From Streptomyces sp. NRRL S-340 (lineage in GTDB: Bacteria > Actinomycetota > Actinomycetes > Streptomycetales > Streptomycetaceae), in the NCBI RefSeq assembly GCF_000720185.1, contig NZ_JOIY01000037.1:62001-126000 (forward strand): a DNA stretch of 64,000 nt, in the 5' to 3' direction. Below, in pieces: positions 45,176 to 53,646 of the stretch. Position numbers and translations under genes: made by a program. Position 1 is the stretch's first letter. Every line of letters starts with the position of its first letter. The notes under the pieces were generated by a model that was given only the letters and a program-made list of their open reading frames with translations, was not told the origin of the DNA and made no database searches.

Positions 45176-46234
45176 GTGCGCCGGGTTGCCAAGCTTTCCG
45201 CTGCGTGTATCGCCTCCGCAGCACTCGCACTGACTGCCACCGCCTGTGGCAGCACCTCCTCCGACAGCTCCAGCTCGTCCTCGTCCTCGGGCGACGGCGG
45301 CAAGGGCGTCAAGATCGGTCTCGCCTACGACGTCGGCGGCCGTGGTGACCGGTCCTTCAACGACTCCGCCGCGCGCGGTGCCGACAAGGCCGAGAAGGAG
45401 TTCGGCGGTTCCGTCAAGGAGCTGACCGCCAAGACCTCCGACACCGAGGCCGACCGCGAGCAGCGTCTGTCGGACCTGGCGGACGCGGGCTACAACCCGA
45501 TCGTCGCCGTCGGTTACGCCTACGCGCCGTCCATGACCAAGGTCGCCGCGAAGTACCCGAAGACCACCTTCGGCATCGTCGACTCGGTCGTGAACGGCAA
45601 GAACGTCGACAGCATCACCTTCACCGAGGAGCAGGGTTCCTACCTCGCCGGTGTCGCGGCGGCGCTGAAGACGAAGAAGGACCACGTCGGCTTCATCGGC
45701 GGCGTCGACGTCCCGCTGATCAAGAAGTTCGAGGCGGGCTTCGTCCAGGGCGTCAAGGAGACCAACCCGAAGATCAAGGTCGACACCCAGTACCTGTCCC
45801 ACGGCTCGGACACCTCCGGCTTCGCCAGCCCCGACAAGGGCAAGGAGGCCGCGCAGGGCATGCTCGACAAGGGCGCCGACGTCATCTACACGGCGGCCGG
45901 CTCCTCCGGCAACGGCGCGATCGAGGCCGTCAGCGGCGCCAAGGGCGCCTGGGCCATCGGCGTGGACTCCGACCAGTTCAACATCCCGGGTCTGGCCAAG
46001 TACAAGAACTCGATCCTGACCTCGGTCGTCAAGAACGTCGACGTCGGCGTCTACGACCTCATCAAGTCCGTGCGCGACGCCAAGCCGCTGACGGGCAACA
46101 ACGTCTACTCCCTCGCCAAGGAAGGTGTCTCGCTGTCCACCAGCGGCGGCTTCCTGACCGACATCCAGCCCAAGCTGGACGCCGCGAAGAAGAAGATCGT
46201 CGACGGTCAGACCAAGGTCAAGGCCACCCCGTGA
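45176..46234 (+). CDS. BMP/Med-family nucleoside-binding lipoprotein
   Basis: A 352-residue lipoprotein: signal (KLSAACIASAALALTATAC) with the modified Cys near residue 24, a Ser-rich linker, then a BMP-type periplasmic-binding fold (KIGLAYDVGGRGDRSFNDSA, NPIVAVGYAYAPSM, FGIVDSVVNGKNVDSITFTE, GTHS-like YLAGVAAALKTKKDHVGF). BMP proteins bind purine or other nucleosides and feed an ABC permease like the one encoded next. GTG 45176 has AAGGAG 7 bp upstream. A terminator-like stem-loop separates it from the ATPase gene, which would let the binding protein be made in excess. Confidence 0.9.
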   Translation: MRRVAKLSAACIASAALALTATACGSTSSDSSSSSSSSGDGGKGVKIGLAYDVGGRGDRSFNDSAARGADKAEKEFGGSVKELTAKTSDTEADREQRLSDLADAGYNPIVAVGYAYAPSMTKVAAKYPKTTFGIVDSVVNGKNVDSITFTEEQGSYLAGVAAALKTKKDHVGFIGGVDVPLIKKFEAGFVQGVKETNPKIKVDTQYLSHGSDTSGFASPDKGKEAAQGMLDKGADVIYTAAGSSGNGAIEAVSGAKGAWAIGVDSDQFNIPGLAKYKNSILTSVVKNVDVGVYDLIKSVRDAKPLTGNNVYSLAKEGVSLSTSGGFLTDIQPKLDAAKKKIVDGQTKVKATP

Positions 46235-46264
46235 CCTGACGGTCCCGGTCGGTCGTCGGATCTC

Positions 46265-46306
46265 GGCTCGGCGGGGGGTGCCCGCTTCGGCACCCTCCGC
46301 CGAGCC
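46265..46306 (+). terminator. Strong stem-loop between binding-protein and ATPase genes
   Basis: GGCTCGGCGGGGGGTGCC (46265-46282), a 6-base loop and GGCACCCTCCGCCGAGCC (46289-46306) form an 18-bp stem with one G-U pair, 30 bp after the lipoprotein stop. It is a terminator or a processing barrier that reduces readthrough into the ABC genes. Confidence 0.8.
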
Positions 46307-46323
46307 ATAACAATGTGTCAACT

Positions 46324-46335
46324 CTACGCGTGTAG
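46324..46335. promoter_or_regulatory. Candidate operator, palindrome CTACGCGTGTAG
   Basis: It lies 17 bp after the stem-loop and 74 bp before the ATPase gene, nested between CAACTC (46319-46324) and GAGTTG (46340-46345). One symmetry position differs from CTACGCGCGTAG before the adenosine deaminase gene. A promoter for the ABC-cdd genes probably lies here. Confidence 0.55.
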
Positions 46336-46409
46336 CACCGAGTTGCCGCGCTAGCGTCGCCGACGCCTGCCCTCCCCTACGCAGCCCCTTCCCCCGAGGA
46401 GAGTGCGCC

Positions 46410-47969
46410 ATCAACGCGTCCAGCCCTCCCGCTGCCGTCGAACTGCGCGGCATCACCAAGCGTTTCCCCGGCGTCGTCGCCAACCGCGACATCGACATCA
46501 CGGTCCGCGCGGGCACCGTCCACGCACTGTGCGGTGAGAACGGCGCCGGCAAGTCCACCCTGATGAAGATCCTCTACGGCATGCAGCAGCCGGACGAGGG
46601 CACCATCACGGTCAACGGTGAACAGGTCGTCCTCAGCAATCCGGGTGACGCCATCGCCCGGGGCATCGGCATGGTCCACCAGCACTTCATGCTCGCCGAC
46701 AACCTCACCGTCCTGGAGAACGTCGTCCTGGGCGCGGAGAAGCTGCACGGCATCGGCGGCCGGGCCCGTGCCCGGATCAAGGAGATCTCCGACGCGTACG
46801 GCCTGGGCGTCCGCCCGGACGTGCTGGTGGAGGAGCTGGGCGTCGCCGACCGCCAGCGCGTGGAGATCCTCAAGGTCCTCTACCGCGGCGCCAAGACCCT
46901 CATCCTGGACGAGCCGACCGCTGTGCTCGTGCCGCAGGAGGTCGACGCGCTCTTCGACAACCTGCGCGAGCTGAAGGCCGAGGGCCTCACCGTCATCTTC
47001 ATCTCCCACAAGCTGGGCGAGGTGCTCTCCGTCGCCGACGACATCACCGTCATCCGGCGCGGCACCACCGTGGGCACGGTCGAGCCGAGGGACACCACCC
47101 CCCGCCAGCTCGCCGAGCTGATGGTGGGCAGCGAACTGCCCACCCCGGCGACCGAGGAATCCACCGTCACGGACGTCCCCCTGCTCACCGTGGACGGCCT
47201 GCGCCTGACGCAGACCGACCTGGACGGCGTCGAGCGGGTCATCCTGGACGACGTCTCCCTCACCATCCGCAAGGGCGAGGTCCTGGGCATCGCCGGCGTC
47301 GAGGGCAACGGCCAGTCCGAGCTGGTCGAGGCGATCATGGGCATCCGCAGGCCCGACACCGGCACCGTCACGCTCGACGGCACCGACATCTCCCACACCT
47401 CGACCCGCGGCCGCCGCCAGGCCGGCATCGGCTACGTCCCCGAGGACCGCCACCGCCACGGCCTGCTCCTGGAAGCGCCGCTGTGGGAGAACCGCATCCT
47501 CGGCCACGTCGCCGAACGGCCCAACTCGCGCGGCGCGCTCCTCGACATCAAGGCCGCCCGCGCCGACACGGAGCGCATCGTGCGGGCCTACGACGTCCGC
47601 ACCCCCGGCATCGAGGTCACCGCGGCCTCGCTGTCCGGCGGCAACCAGCAGAAGCTGATCGTCGGCCGCGAGATGAGCCACGACCCCAAGCTGCTCATCG
47701 CCGCCCACCCCACCCGCGGTGTGGACGTCGGCGCGCAGGCGGCCATCTGGGACCACATCCGCGAGGCCCGCCGCGAGGGCCTGGCCGTGCTGCTGATCTC
47801 CGCGGACCTGGACGAGCTGATCGGGCTCTCCGACACCCTGCGGGTGATGTACCGCGGACGCCTGGTCGCCGACGCCGACCCCGCCACGGTCACCCCCGAG
47901 GCGCTGGGCTCCGCCATGACGGGTGCCGCCGCCGGCCACCTGGAGCAGACAGAGGACGACGTGCGATGA
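46410..47969 (+). CDS. Nucleoside ABC transporter, double ATPase subunit; apparent ATC start
   Basis: A 519-residue protein with two ABC cassettes. The first has Walker A GENGAGKST (residues 42-50), DRQRVEILKVLYRGAKTLIL and DEPTAVLVPQE. The second has GVEGNGQSELVEAIMG, signature LSGGNQQKLIVGREMS and an AAHPTRGVDVG Walker B variant. It powers uptake through the two permeases encoded downstream. The conserved N terminus (NASSPPAAVELRGITKRFPG) is preceded in frame only by ATC 46410, with GAGGAGAG upstream. No in-frame ATG, GTG or TTG precedes Walker A; the first, ATG 46563, would delete it. So the start is an unusual ATC, or the base is an error. Confidence 0.88.
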   Translation: MNASSPPAAVELRGITKRFPGVVANRDIDITVRAGTVHALCGENGAGKSTLMKILYGMQQPDEGTITVNGEQVVLSNPGDAIARGIGMVHQHFMLADNLTVLENVVLGAEKLHGIGGRARARIKEISDAYGLGVRPDVLVEELGVADRQRVEILKVLYRGAKTLILDEPTAVLVPQEVDALFDNLRELKAEGLTVIFISHKLGEVLSVADDITVIRRGTTVGTVEPRDTTPRQLAELMVGSELPTPATEESTVTDVPLLTVDGLRLTQTDLDGVERVILDDVSLTIRKGEVLGIAGVEGNGQSELVEAIMGIRRPDTGTVTLDGTDISHTSTRGRRQAGIGYVPEDRHRHGLLLEAPLWENRILGHVAERPNSRGALLDIKAARADTERIVRAYDVRTPGIEVTAASLSGGNQQKLIVGREMSHDPKLLIAAHPTRGVDVGAQAAIWDHIREARREGLAVLLISADLDELIGLSDTLRVMYRGRLVADADPATVTPEALGSAMTGAAAGHLEQTEDDVR

Positions 47970-49096
47970 ACAAGCTGACCTCACGCATCGACAAGGAGCG
48001 GCTGCTCCTCGGGATCGCGGCACCGCTGCTGGCGGTCGTCGCCGCGCTCGTCGTCACCACGCTGGTGATCCTCGCGACCGGCAAGAACCCCGCCGACGCG
48101 TTCAGCGACATGATCACCTACGGTTCGGCCAGCGACAGCCAGGTCTACATCCTGAACAAGGCGACGACCTACTACCTGGCAGGCGTCGCGGTGGCCGTCG
48201 GCTTCCGGATGAACCTGTTCAACATCGGTGTGGACGGCCAGTACCGGCTCGCCGCGTTCGTGGCCGCCGTCCTCGGCGGCGCGCTGAGCGCGCCCGGCTG
48301 GATCGCCGTCCCGCTGATCATCCTCTGCGCGATGGCGACCGGCGCCCTGTGGGCGGCCGTCGCCGGCATCCTGAAGGTGACCCGGGGCGTCAGCGAGGTC
48401 ATCGCGACCATCATGCTGAACTCGATCGCCACCGCGGTCATCGCCTACCTGCTCCAGCCCGGCAAGCTCGGCGAACTCCAGCAGGGCGGCACCCTCGTCT
48501 CCACCAAGCCGCTGCCGAAGTCCTCGTACTTCTTCGGCTTCGACACCGGCGCGGCCGGCGAACTGTGGGGCTTCATCGTCATCGCCGCGCTCGTCGGCGT
48601 CGCCTACTGGTTCGTGCTCGGCCGCACCCGGTTCGGCTTCGACCTGCGCACCGTCGGCCAGTCCGAGAGCGCGGCCGCCGCGAGCGGCGTGTCGGTGAAG
48701 AAGATGGTCGCGACCAGCATGGTCATCTCGGGTGCCGTGGCCGGTCTGATCGGCATGCCGACCCTGCTCAACGACAGCCACCAGTTCAGCAACGACTTCC
48801 CGGCGGGCATCGGCTTCACCGGCATCGCCATCGCGCTGCTCGGCCGCAACCACCCGGTCGGCATCGCGCTCGGCGCCCTGCTGTGGGGCTTCCTGGAGCG
48901 CACCACGAACCACCTGGAGTTCCAGGGCTACGACAAGGAGATCCTCGGCGTGATCCAGGGCGTCATCGTCCTGTGCGTCGTGATCGCCTACGAGGTCGTC
49001 CGCCGCTACGGCCTCAAGCGCCAGCAGCAGCGGGTCGGCGCCGAACTCGCCGCCCAGGCCATCGCTCCGAAGACGAAGCAGGAGGTGGCGGGATGA
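47966..49096 (+). CDS. Nucleoside ABC transporter permease (first)
   Basis: A 376-residue permease of the BPD/branched-chain type used by BMP nucleoside systems (like BmpB/YufP). LLLGIAAPLLAVVAALVVTT, then YYLAGVAVAVGFRMNLFNIG and VDGQYRLAAFVAAVLGGAL carry the family motif NIGVDGQ; later SGVSVKKMVATSMVISGAVA and GIGFTGIAIALLGRNHPVGI are also typical. About ten membrane spans. Start ATG overlaps the ATPase stop (ATGA), so translation is coupled. Works with the ATPase and the second permease to import nucleosides. Confidence 0.92.
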   Translation: MNKLTSRIDKERLLLGIAAPLLAVVAALVVTTLVILATGKNPADAFSDMITYGSASDSQVYILNKATTYYLAGVAVAVGFRMNLFNIGVDGQYRLAAFVAAVLGGALSAPGWIAVPLIILCAMATGALWAAVAGILKVTRGVSEVIATIMLNSIATAVIAYLLQPGKLGELQQGGTLVSTKPLPKSSYFFGFDTGAAGELWGFIVIAALVGVAYWFVLGRTRFGFDLRTVGQSESAAAASGVSVKKMVATSMVISGAVAGLIGMPTLLNDSHQFSNDFPAGIGFTGIAIALLGRNHPVGIALGALLWGFLERTTNHLEFQGYDKEILGVIQGVIVLCVVIAYEVVRRYGLKRQQQRVGAELAAQAIAPKTKQEVAG

Positions 49097-50379
49097 CTGC
49101 CACGATGACTGACGCGCCGCCGCCCGTGGCGCCCAAGGCGGACAACGGCTCCCGGCGGTCGGGCCGCTCCTTCGGCCAGATCCTCATGCTCGTCGCGGGC
49201 GCCCTGCTGCTCGTGGCCGCCGTCCGGGTGATCACCGGCGCCGACCAGCTCGACTCCGCGGGACAGGTCGGCGCCGCACTCGGCCTCGCCGTCCCGATCG
49301 GCCTCGCCGGCCTGGCGGGCCTGTGGTCCGAGCGGTCCGGCGTGGTCAACATCGGCCTCGAGGGCATGATGATCCTCGGCACCTTCGGCGCGGGCTGGGT
49401 CGGCTGGCAGTCCAGCCCGTGGCTCGGCCTGCTGTGCGGCATCGGCTTCGGTGTCCTCGGCGGTCTCGTGCACGCGGTGGCGACCGTCACCTTCGGCGTC
49501 GACCACATCGTCTCCGGTGTCGCCATCAACCTGCTGGCGCTCGGCGCCACCCAGTACCTCGCCAAGCTGTTCTTCGCCGACGGCAAGGCCGCCGACGCGG
49601 GCGGCAACCCCAAGCAGTCCCCGCCCGCGGACGCCCTGCCGCACGTCACCGTGCCCGGCCTCTCCGACGGCCTCGCGTCGCTGGAGAAGCACCACTGGTT
49701 CCTGGTCTCCGACCTCGCGGGCATCATCGGCGGCCTGGTCACCAACCTGTCCGTGGTGACGATCCTGGCCGTGCTGCTGTTCGCCGGCAGCTGGTGGGTG
49801 CTGTGGCGCACCCCGTTCGGTCTGCGGCTGCGCTCCTGCGGCGAGAACCCGGTCGCCGCCGAGTCCCTCGGCGTCAACGTCTACACCTACAAGTACGCGG
49901 CCGTGGCCGTCTCCGGCGGCCTGGCGGGCCTCGGCGGCGCCTTCCTGGCCCTGGTCACCTCCCACACCTACCTGGAGGGCCAGACCGGCGGGCGCGGCTA
50001 CATCGGCCTCGCGGCGATGATCTTCGGCAACTGGCGTCCCGGCGGCCTCGCGATGGGCGCGGGCCTGTTCGGCTTCTCCGACGCGCTGCAACTGCGCAAC
50101 GGCGGCGAGACCGTGCACGCGCTGCTGCTCCTGCTGGTCGTGCTGCTCGCCGCGCTGGCCGGCTGGAAGCTGTACCGCAAGGCGCTGGTGCAGGGTGTGG
50201 TCAGTGCCGTCATGGCCGTACTCGTCCTGCTGTGGTACCTGTTCACGGACGAGGTGCCGAGCGACTTCGTCGGCGCCACCCCGTACGTCGTCACCCTGCT
50301 GGTGCTGTCGCTGTCGGCGCAGCGGCTGCGGATGCCCAAGGCGGACGGACTGCGCTACCGGAAGGGACAGGGCAAGTGA
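49093..50379 (+). CDS. Nucleoside ABC transporter permease (second)
   Basis: A 428-residue permease (YufQ-like). LGLAVPIGLAGLAGLWSERS, then GVVNIGLEGMMILGTFGAGW contain the family motif NIGLEGMM. FGVDHIVSGVAINLLALGAT and SLGVNVYTYKYAAVAVSGGL are typical later parts. A 40-residue insertion (GGNPKQSPPADALPHVTVPG and beyond) lies in an extracellular loop. Starts in an ATGA overlap with the first permease and ends in a GTGA overlap with cdd, so all four genes form a tight unit. Confidence 0.92.
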   Translation: MTATMTDAPPPVAPKADNGSRRSGRSFGQILMLVAGALLLVAAVRVITGADQLDSAGQVGAALGLAVPIGLAGLAGLWSERSGVVNIGLEGMMILGTFGAGWVGWQSSPWLGLLCGIGFGVLGGLVHAVATVTFGVDHIVSGVAINLLALGATQYLAKLFFADGKAADAGGNPKQSPPADALPHVTVPGLSDGLASLEKHHWFLVSDLAGIIGGLVTNLSVVTILAVLLFAGSWWVLWRTPFGLRLRSCGENPVAAESLGVNVYTYKYAAVAVSGGLAGLGGAFLALVTSHTYLEGQTGGRGYIGLAAMIFGNWRPGGLAMGAGLFGFSDALQLRNGGETVHALLLLLVVLLAALAGWKLYRKALVQGVVSAVMAVLVLLWYLFTDEVPSDFVGATPYVVTLLVLSLSAQRLRMPKADGLRYRKGQGK

Positions 50380-50780
50380 CCCGCGAGGCGGCGGCCGTCG
50401 ACTGGGCGGCCCTGCGCGAGCAGGCGCGGGCGGCGATGACCCGGGCCTACGCCCCCTACTCGGGCTACCCGGTCGGCGTCGCCGCCCTGGTCGACGACGG
50501 ACGCACCGTCACCGGCTGCAACGTCGAGAACGCCTCCTACGGGATCGGCCTGTGCGCCGAGTGCGGTCTGGTCTCGCAGCTGCAGAACACCGGCGGCGGC
50601 CGGCTGACCCACTTCACCTGCGTGGACGGCAACGGCGACATCCTCGTGCCGTGCGGGCGCTGCCGCCAGCTGCTGTACGAGTTCGGCGGGCCGGACCTGC
50701 TCCTGGAGACCCCGGCGGGCATCCTGCCGCTGTCCGAGATGCTCCCGCAGGCCTTCGGGCCGGACCATCTCGCCAAGTAA
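50376..50780 (+). CDS. cdd: Cytidine deaminase
   Basis: A 134-residue tetrameric-type cytidine deaminase that turns cytidine and deoxycytidine into uridine and deoxyuridine. The zinc/catalytic site is NVENASYGIGLCAECG (Cys and Glu) and PCGRCRQLLYEFG (two Cys). GTG overlaps the permease stop (GTGA). It lets imported cytidine enter salvage directly. A very strong hairpin follows before deoA. Confidence 0.94.
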   Translation: MTREAAAVDWAALREQARAAMTRAYAPYSGYPVGVAALVDDGRTVTGCNVENASYGIGLCAECGLVSQLQNTGGGRLTHFTCVDGNGDILVPCGRCRQLLYEFGGPDLLLETPAGILPLSEMLPQAFGPDHLAK

Positions 50781-50784
50781 GCCC

Positions 50785-50828
50785 GGTGCGGCCCCCCGGC
50801 GCCCACCGCGGCGCCGGGGGGCCGCACC
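50785..50828 (+). terminator. Perfect 19-bp stem-loop between cdd and deoA
   Basis: GGTGCGGCCCCCCGGCGCC (50785-50803), loop of 6, GGCGCCGGGGGGCCGCACC (50810-50828), all paired. It begins 4 bp after the cdd stop and ends 40 bp before the deoA start, with no obvious separate promoter in that gap, so it probably attenuates rather than ends transcription. Confidence 0.8.
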
Positions 50829-50868
50829 CTCGGGAACCCCCTTCGCACCCTGGAAGGAAGCGAACGCC

Positions 50869-52152
50869 ATGGCCATGGACGCCATCTCCGTCATCCGCAC
50901 CAAGCGGGACCGCGGCGGACTCAGTGACGAGCAGATCGACTGGGTCATCGACGCGTACACCCGCGGGGAGGTCGCCGACGAGCAGATGTCCGCGCTCGCC
51001 ATGGCCATCCTGCTCAACGGCATGGACCGCCGGGAGATCGCCCGCTGGACCGCCGCGATGATCGCCTCCGGCGAGCGGATGGACTTCTCCTCGCTGTCGC
51101 GGCCCACCGCCGACAAGCACTCCACCGGCGGCGTCGGCGACAAGATCACCCTGCCGCTGGCCCCGCTGGTCGCCGCCTGCGGCGCGGCCGTCCCGCAGCT
51201 CTCGGGCCGCGGCCTCGGCCACACCGGCGGCACCCTGGACAAGCTGGAGTCGATCCCCGGCTGGCGCGCCCTGCTGTCCAACGAGGAGATGCTGTCCGTG
51301 CTGGACGGCGTCGGCGCGGTGATCTGCGCGGCCGGTGACGGCCTCGCGCCCGCCGACAAGAAGCTCTACGCGCTGCGGGACGTGACCGGCACGGTCGAGG
51401 CGATCCCGCTGATCGCCTCCTCCATCATGTCCAAGAAGATCGCGGAGGGCACCGGTTCGCTGGTCCTGGACGTGAAGGTCGGCTCCGGCGCCTTCATGAA
51501 GACGATCGGGGACGCCCGCGAACTGGCGTCCACCATGGTCGGTCTCGGCACCGACCACGGGGTGCGGACGGTCGCGCTGCTGACGGACATGTCGACCCCG
51601 CTCGGTCTGACGGCCGGCAACGCGCTGGAGGTCCGCGAGTCCGTGGAGGTCCTGGCGGGCGGCGGCCCGGCGGACGTCGTCGAACTGACCCTGGCACTCG
51701 CCCGCGAGATGCTGGACGCGGCCGGCCTGAAGGACGCCGACCCGGCCAGGGCCCTGGCCGACGGCTCCGCGATGGACGTCTGGCGCCGCATGATCGCCGC
51801 GCAGGGCGGCGACCCGGACGCGCCGCTGCCCACGTCGAAGGAACAGCACGTGATCAAGGCCGCCTCCGCCGGCGTCCTCACCCGCCTGGACGCCTACGAC
51901 ATCGGCGTGGCCGCCTGGCGGCTGGGCGCGGGCCGCGCCCGCAAGGAGGACCCGGTGCAGGCCGCGGCGGGCGTGGAACTCCACGCCAAGCCCGGCGACA
52001 CGGTCACCGCGGGCCAGCCCCTGCTCACCCTGCACACGGACACCCCCGAGCGTTTCGAGTACGCCCTGCAGGCCGTGGCCGGCTCCTACGACATCGCCCC
52101 GTCCGGCACGGACTTCACCGCCTCCCCGGTGGTGCTGGAGCGCATCGCCTGA
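50869..52152 (+). CDS. deoA: Thymidine phosphorylase (pyrimidine-nucleoside phosphorylase family)
   Basis: A 427-residue glycosyltransferase that splits thymidine or uridine with phosphate. It has the three family parts: helical N-terminal domain (IRTKRDRGGLSDEQIDWVID), the signature TADKHSTGGVGDKITLPLAP plus SGRGLGHTGGTLDKLESIPG, and the SSIMSKKIAEGTGSLVLDVK region, ending in a C-terminal biotinyl-like domain. It acts after cytidine deaminase in pyrimidine salvage. GGAAGG lies just upstream of ATG. Whether it prefers thymidine alone or also uridine is not settled by sequence alone. Confidence 0.93.
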   Translation: MAMDAISVIRTKRDRGGLSDEQIDWVIDAYTRGEVADEQMSALAMAILLNGMDRREIARWTAAMIASGERMDFSSLSRPTADKHSTGGVGDKITLPLAPLVAACGAAVPQLSGRGLGHTGGTLDKLESIPGWRALLSNEEMLSVLDGVGAVICAAGDGLAPADKKLYALRDVTGTVEAIPLIASSIMSKKIAEGTGSLVLDVKVGSGAFMKTIGDARELASTMVGLGTDHGVRTVALLTDMSTPLGLTAGNALEVRESVEVLAGGGPADVVELTLALAREMLDAAGLKDADPARALADGSAMDVWRRMIAAQGGDPDAPLPTSKEQHVIKAASAGVLTRLDAYDIGVAAWRLGAGRARKEDPVQAAAGVELHAKPGDTVTAGQPLLTLHTDTPERFEYALQAVAGSYDIAPSGTDFTASPVVLERIA

Positions 52153-52258
52153 CCTGCCCTGCGGCCGGAGGCCGCTGTCGTCACGGCCCTCGTCCGGGTG
52201 AACGGGACCGGTGCACCGCCGCCGGTCCCGTCCGGCATGCTGGGACCGGTGACGCACC

Positions 52259-52501
52259 GTGACGTCCGAGTCGAACGCCCGCCATGACCGCCTCGGCGAG
52301 CCCGCCGCCCGTGCCACCGCGGGTGTCCCGCTACACCTCCTCGTCGGCCGCCGGGCTCCCGGCGGCCCGGCCCCCACGCTCCGCGGAGAACCGAAGGGTG
52401 ACGCCCCGCGCCCCCTGGTCACGGCCGGGTTCGGTGAGCCCGTCGCGCTTCCCGCCCCCTTCGGCCTGGTCCTCGGCACCGGCGAGTTCCCGGTCGGCTG
52501 A
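52259..52501 (+). pseudogene. C-terminal remnant of a Uma2-family endonuclease gene
   Basis: Read in this frame the DNA gives VTSESNARHDRLGEPAARAT, AGVPLHLLVGRRAPGG and FGEPVALPAPFGLVLGTGEF, which is the end of Uma2/DUF820 proteins (EVTSPSNAxxDR..KPAAYA..GIPxYLLV and FGxPVxLPEPFGFxLDTxxFP). The normal first about 100 residues, including the PD-(D/E)XK catalytic half, are missing; the GTG at 52259 is not a natural start. It is a decayed copy; many Streptomyces carry dozens of Uma2 genes. Confidence 0.7.
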
Positions 52502-52507
52502 CGGCCC

Positions 52508-53428
52508 TCACCCGAGCAGGGCCGCCACCGCCACCAGCACCGGTACGGCCAGGATCGTCGACAGCAGGACCGACTCGCGGGCCAGGGTTTCGCCGGTCCG
52601 GTAGCGGCTCGCGTACGTGAACAGGTTCTGGGCGGCGGGCAGGGCCGAAGTCACCACCACGTCCAGCAGGGCCGCGCCGTGCAGGCCGAAGACGCCCGCC
52701 GCCAGCGCCCAGGCCGCCACCGGCTGGCCCACCGACTTGAGCGCCACCGACAGCAGCACCGGATGGCGGTCCGGTCCACGGCCCGGGGCCGCACTGCCGC
52801 GCAGGGCGATGCCGAAGGCCAGCAGGACGGCCGGGACGGACATGTCGGCGATCAGGGTCAGCGGTTGCAGGACCGGGCCGGCAAGGCGCACCCCGGTAGC
52901 GGAGACCAGGACACCGCTCAGGGCCCCCACCGCGACCGGATTGCGCAGCGGTGTGAGCAGCCGCCGCCACAGCGGGCCCTTCTCGCCCGCACCGGACAGG
53001 TCGAGCACCGTCAGCGCGACCGGCGTGACGACGATCTGCTGGAACAGCAGGACCGGCGCCACCAGCGAGGCGTCGCCGAGGACGTACGCGGCGATGGGGA
53101 TGCCGAGGTTGCCTGAATTGACGTAACCGGAGCACAGCGCGCCGATCGTGGTGCGGCCCACGCCCCAGCCCCGTACGACGCCGACCGCCGTGAAGACGCC
53201 CGCCGCCGCCACCGTGCTCATCGCCGTCACGAGGAGCCGGCTGGAGAACACCACCGACAGGTCGGCCCGCGCGAGCGTCGTGAACAGCAGGGCCGGGGTG
53301 GCCACCTGGAAGGCCAGCCGGGTCAGCACCTCGCGGCCCTGGTCGCCGAGCGAACCGCGCCGCCCGAGCACGTAACCCACCGCGATGACGACCGCGATGA
53401 CCGCGAACCCCGTCAACACCCCTTGCAC
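52508..53428 (-). CDS. AEC (auxin efflux carrier)-family permease
   Basis: A 306-residue transporter from GTG 53428 (GGGAGG upstream). About ten membrane spans in an inverted repeat: VLTGFAVIAVVIAVGYVLGR, the first-repeat YVNSGNLGIPIAAYVLGDAS (a typical AEC NxGNxGxP motif), and the second-repeat DVVVTSALPAAQNLFTYASR. AEC carriers export or import small organic acids or auxin-like compounds; the substrate is unknown. Longer frames upstream are GC-rich and not supported. Convergent with the Uma2 remnant. Confidence 0.85.
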   Translation of the reverse strand: MQGVLTGFAVIAVVIAVGYVLGRRGSLGDQGREVLTRLAFQVATPALLFTTLARADLSVVFSSRLLVTAMSTVAAAGVFTAVGVVRGWGVGRTTIGALCSGYVNSGNLGIPIAAYVLGDASLVAPVLLFQQIVVTPVALTVLDLSGAGEKGPLWRRLLTPLRNPVAVGALSGVLVSATGVRLAGPVLQPLTLIADMSVPAVLLAFGIALRGSAAPGRGPDRHPVLLSVALKSVGQPVAAWALAAGVFGLHGAALLDVVVTSALPAAQNLFTYASRYRTGETLARESVLLSTILAVPVLVAVAALLG

Positions 53429-53646
53429 GCGGCCTCCCCGGCGGACGGGAGGCCGTCGCGTATCCGGGACGGCGGGGGCGGTGCTGATCGTCGGCGCATG
53501 CCGCCCACCTTCCGGGGCGGCGGAGGAGCGGGTCAATGTGATCTCCGCCGGGGCCCGGCGCGTCAGCGGCGGCCCCCTCCGGCAGCCGCGGCGGCACGGG
53601 CGTGCTCACGCCGGCGCGTGCACCGGCTCGCCGGCGGGGCCGGCCG

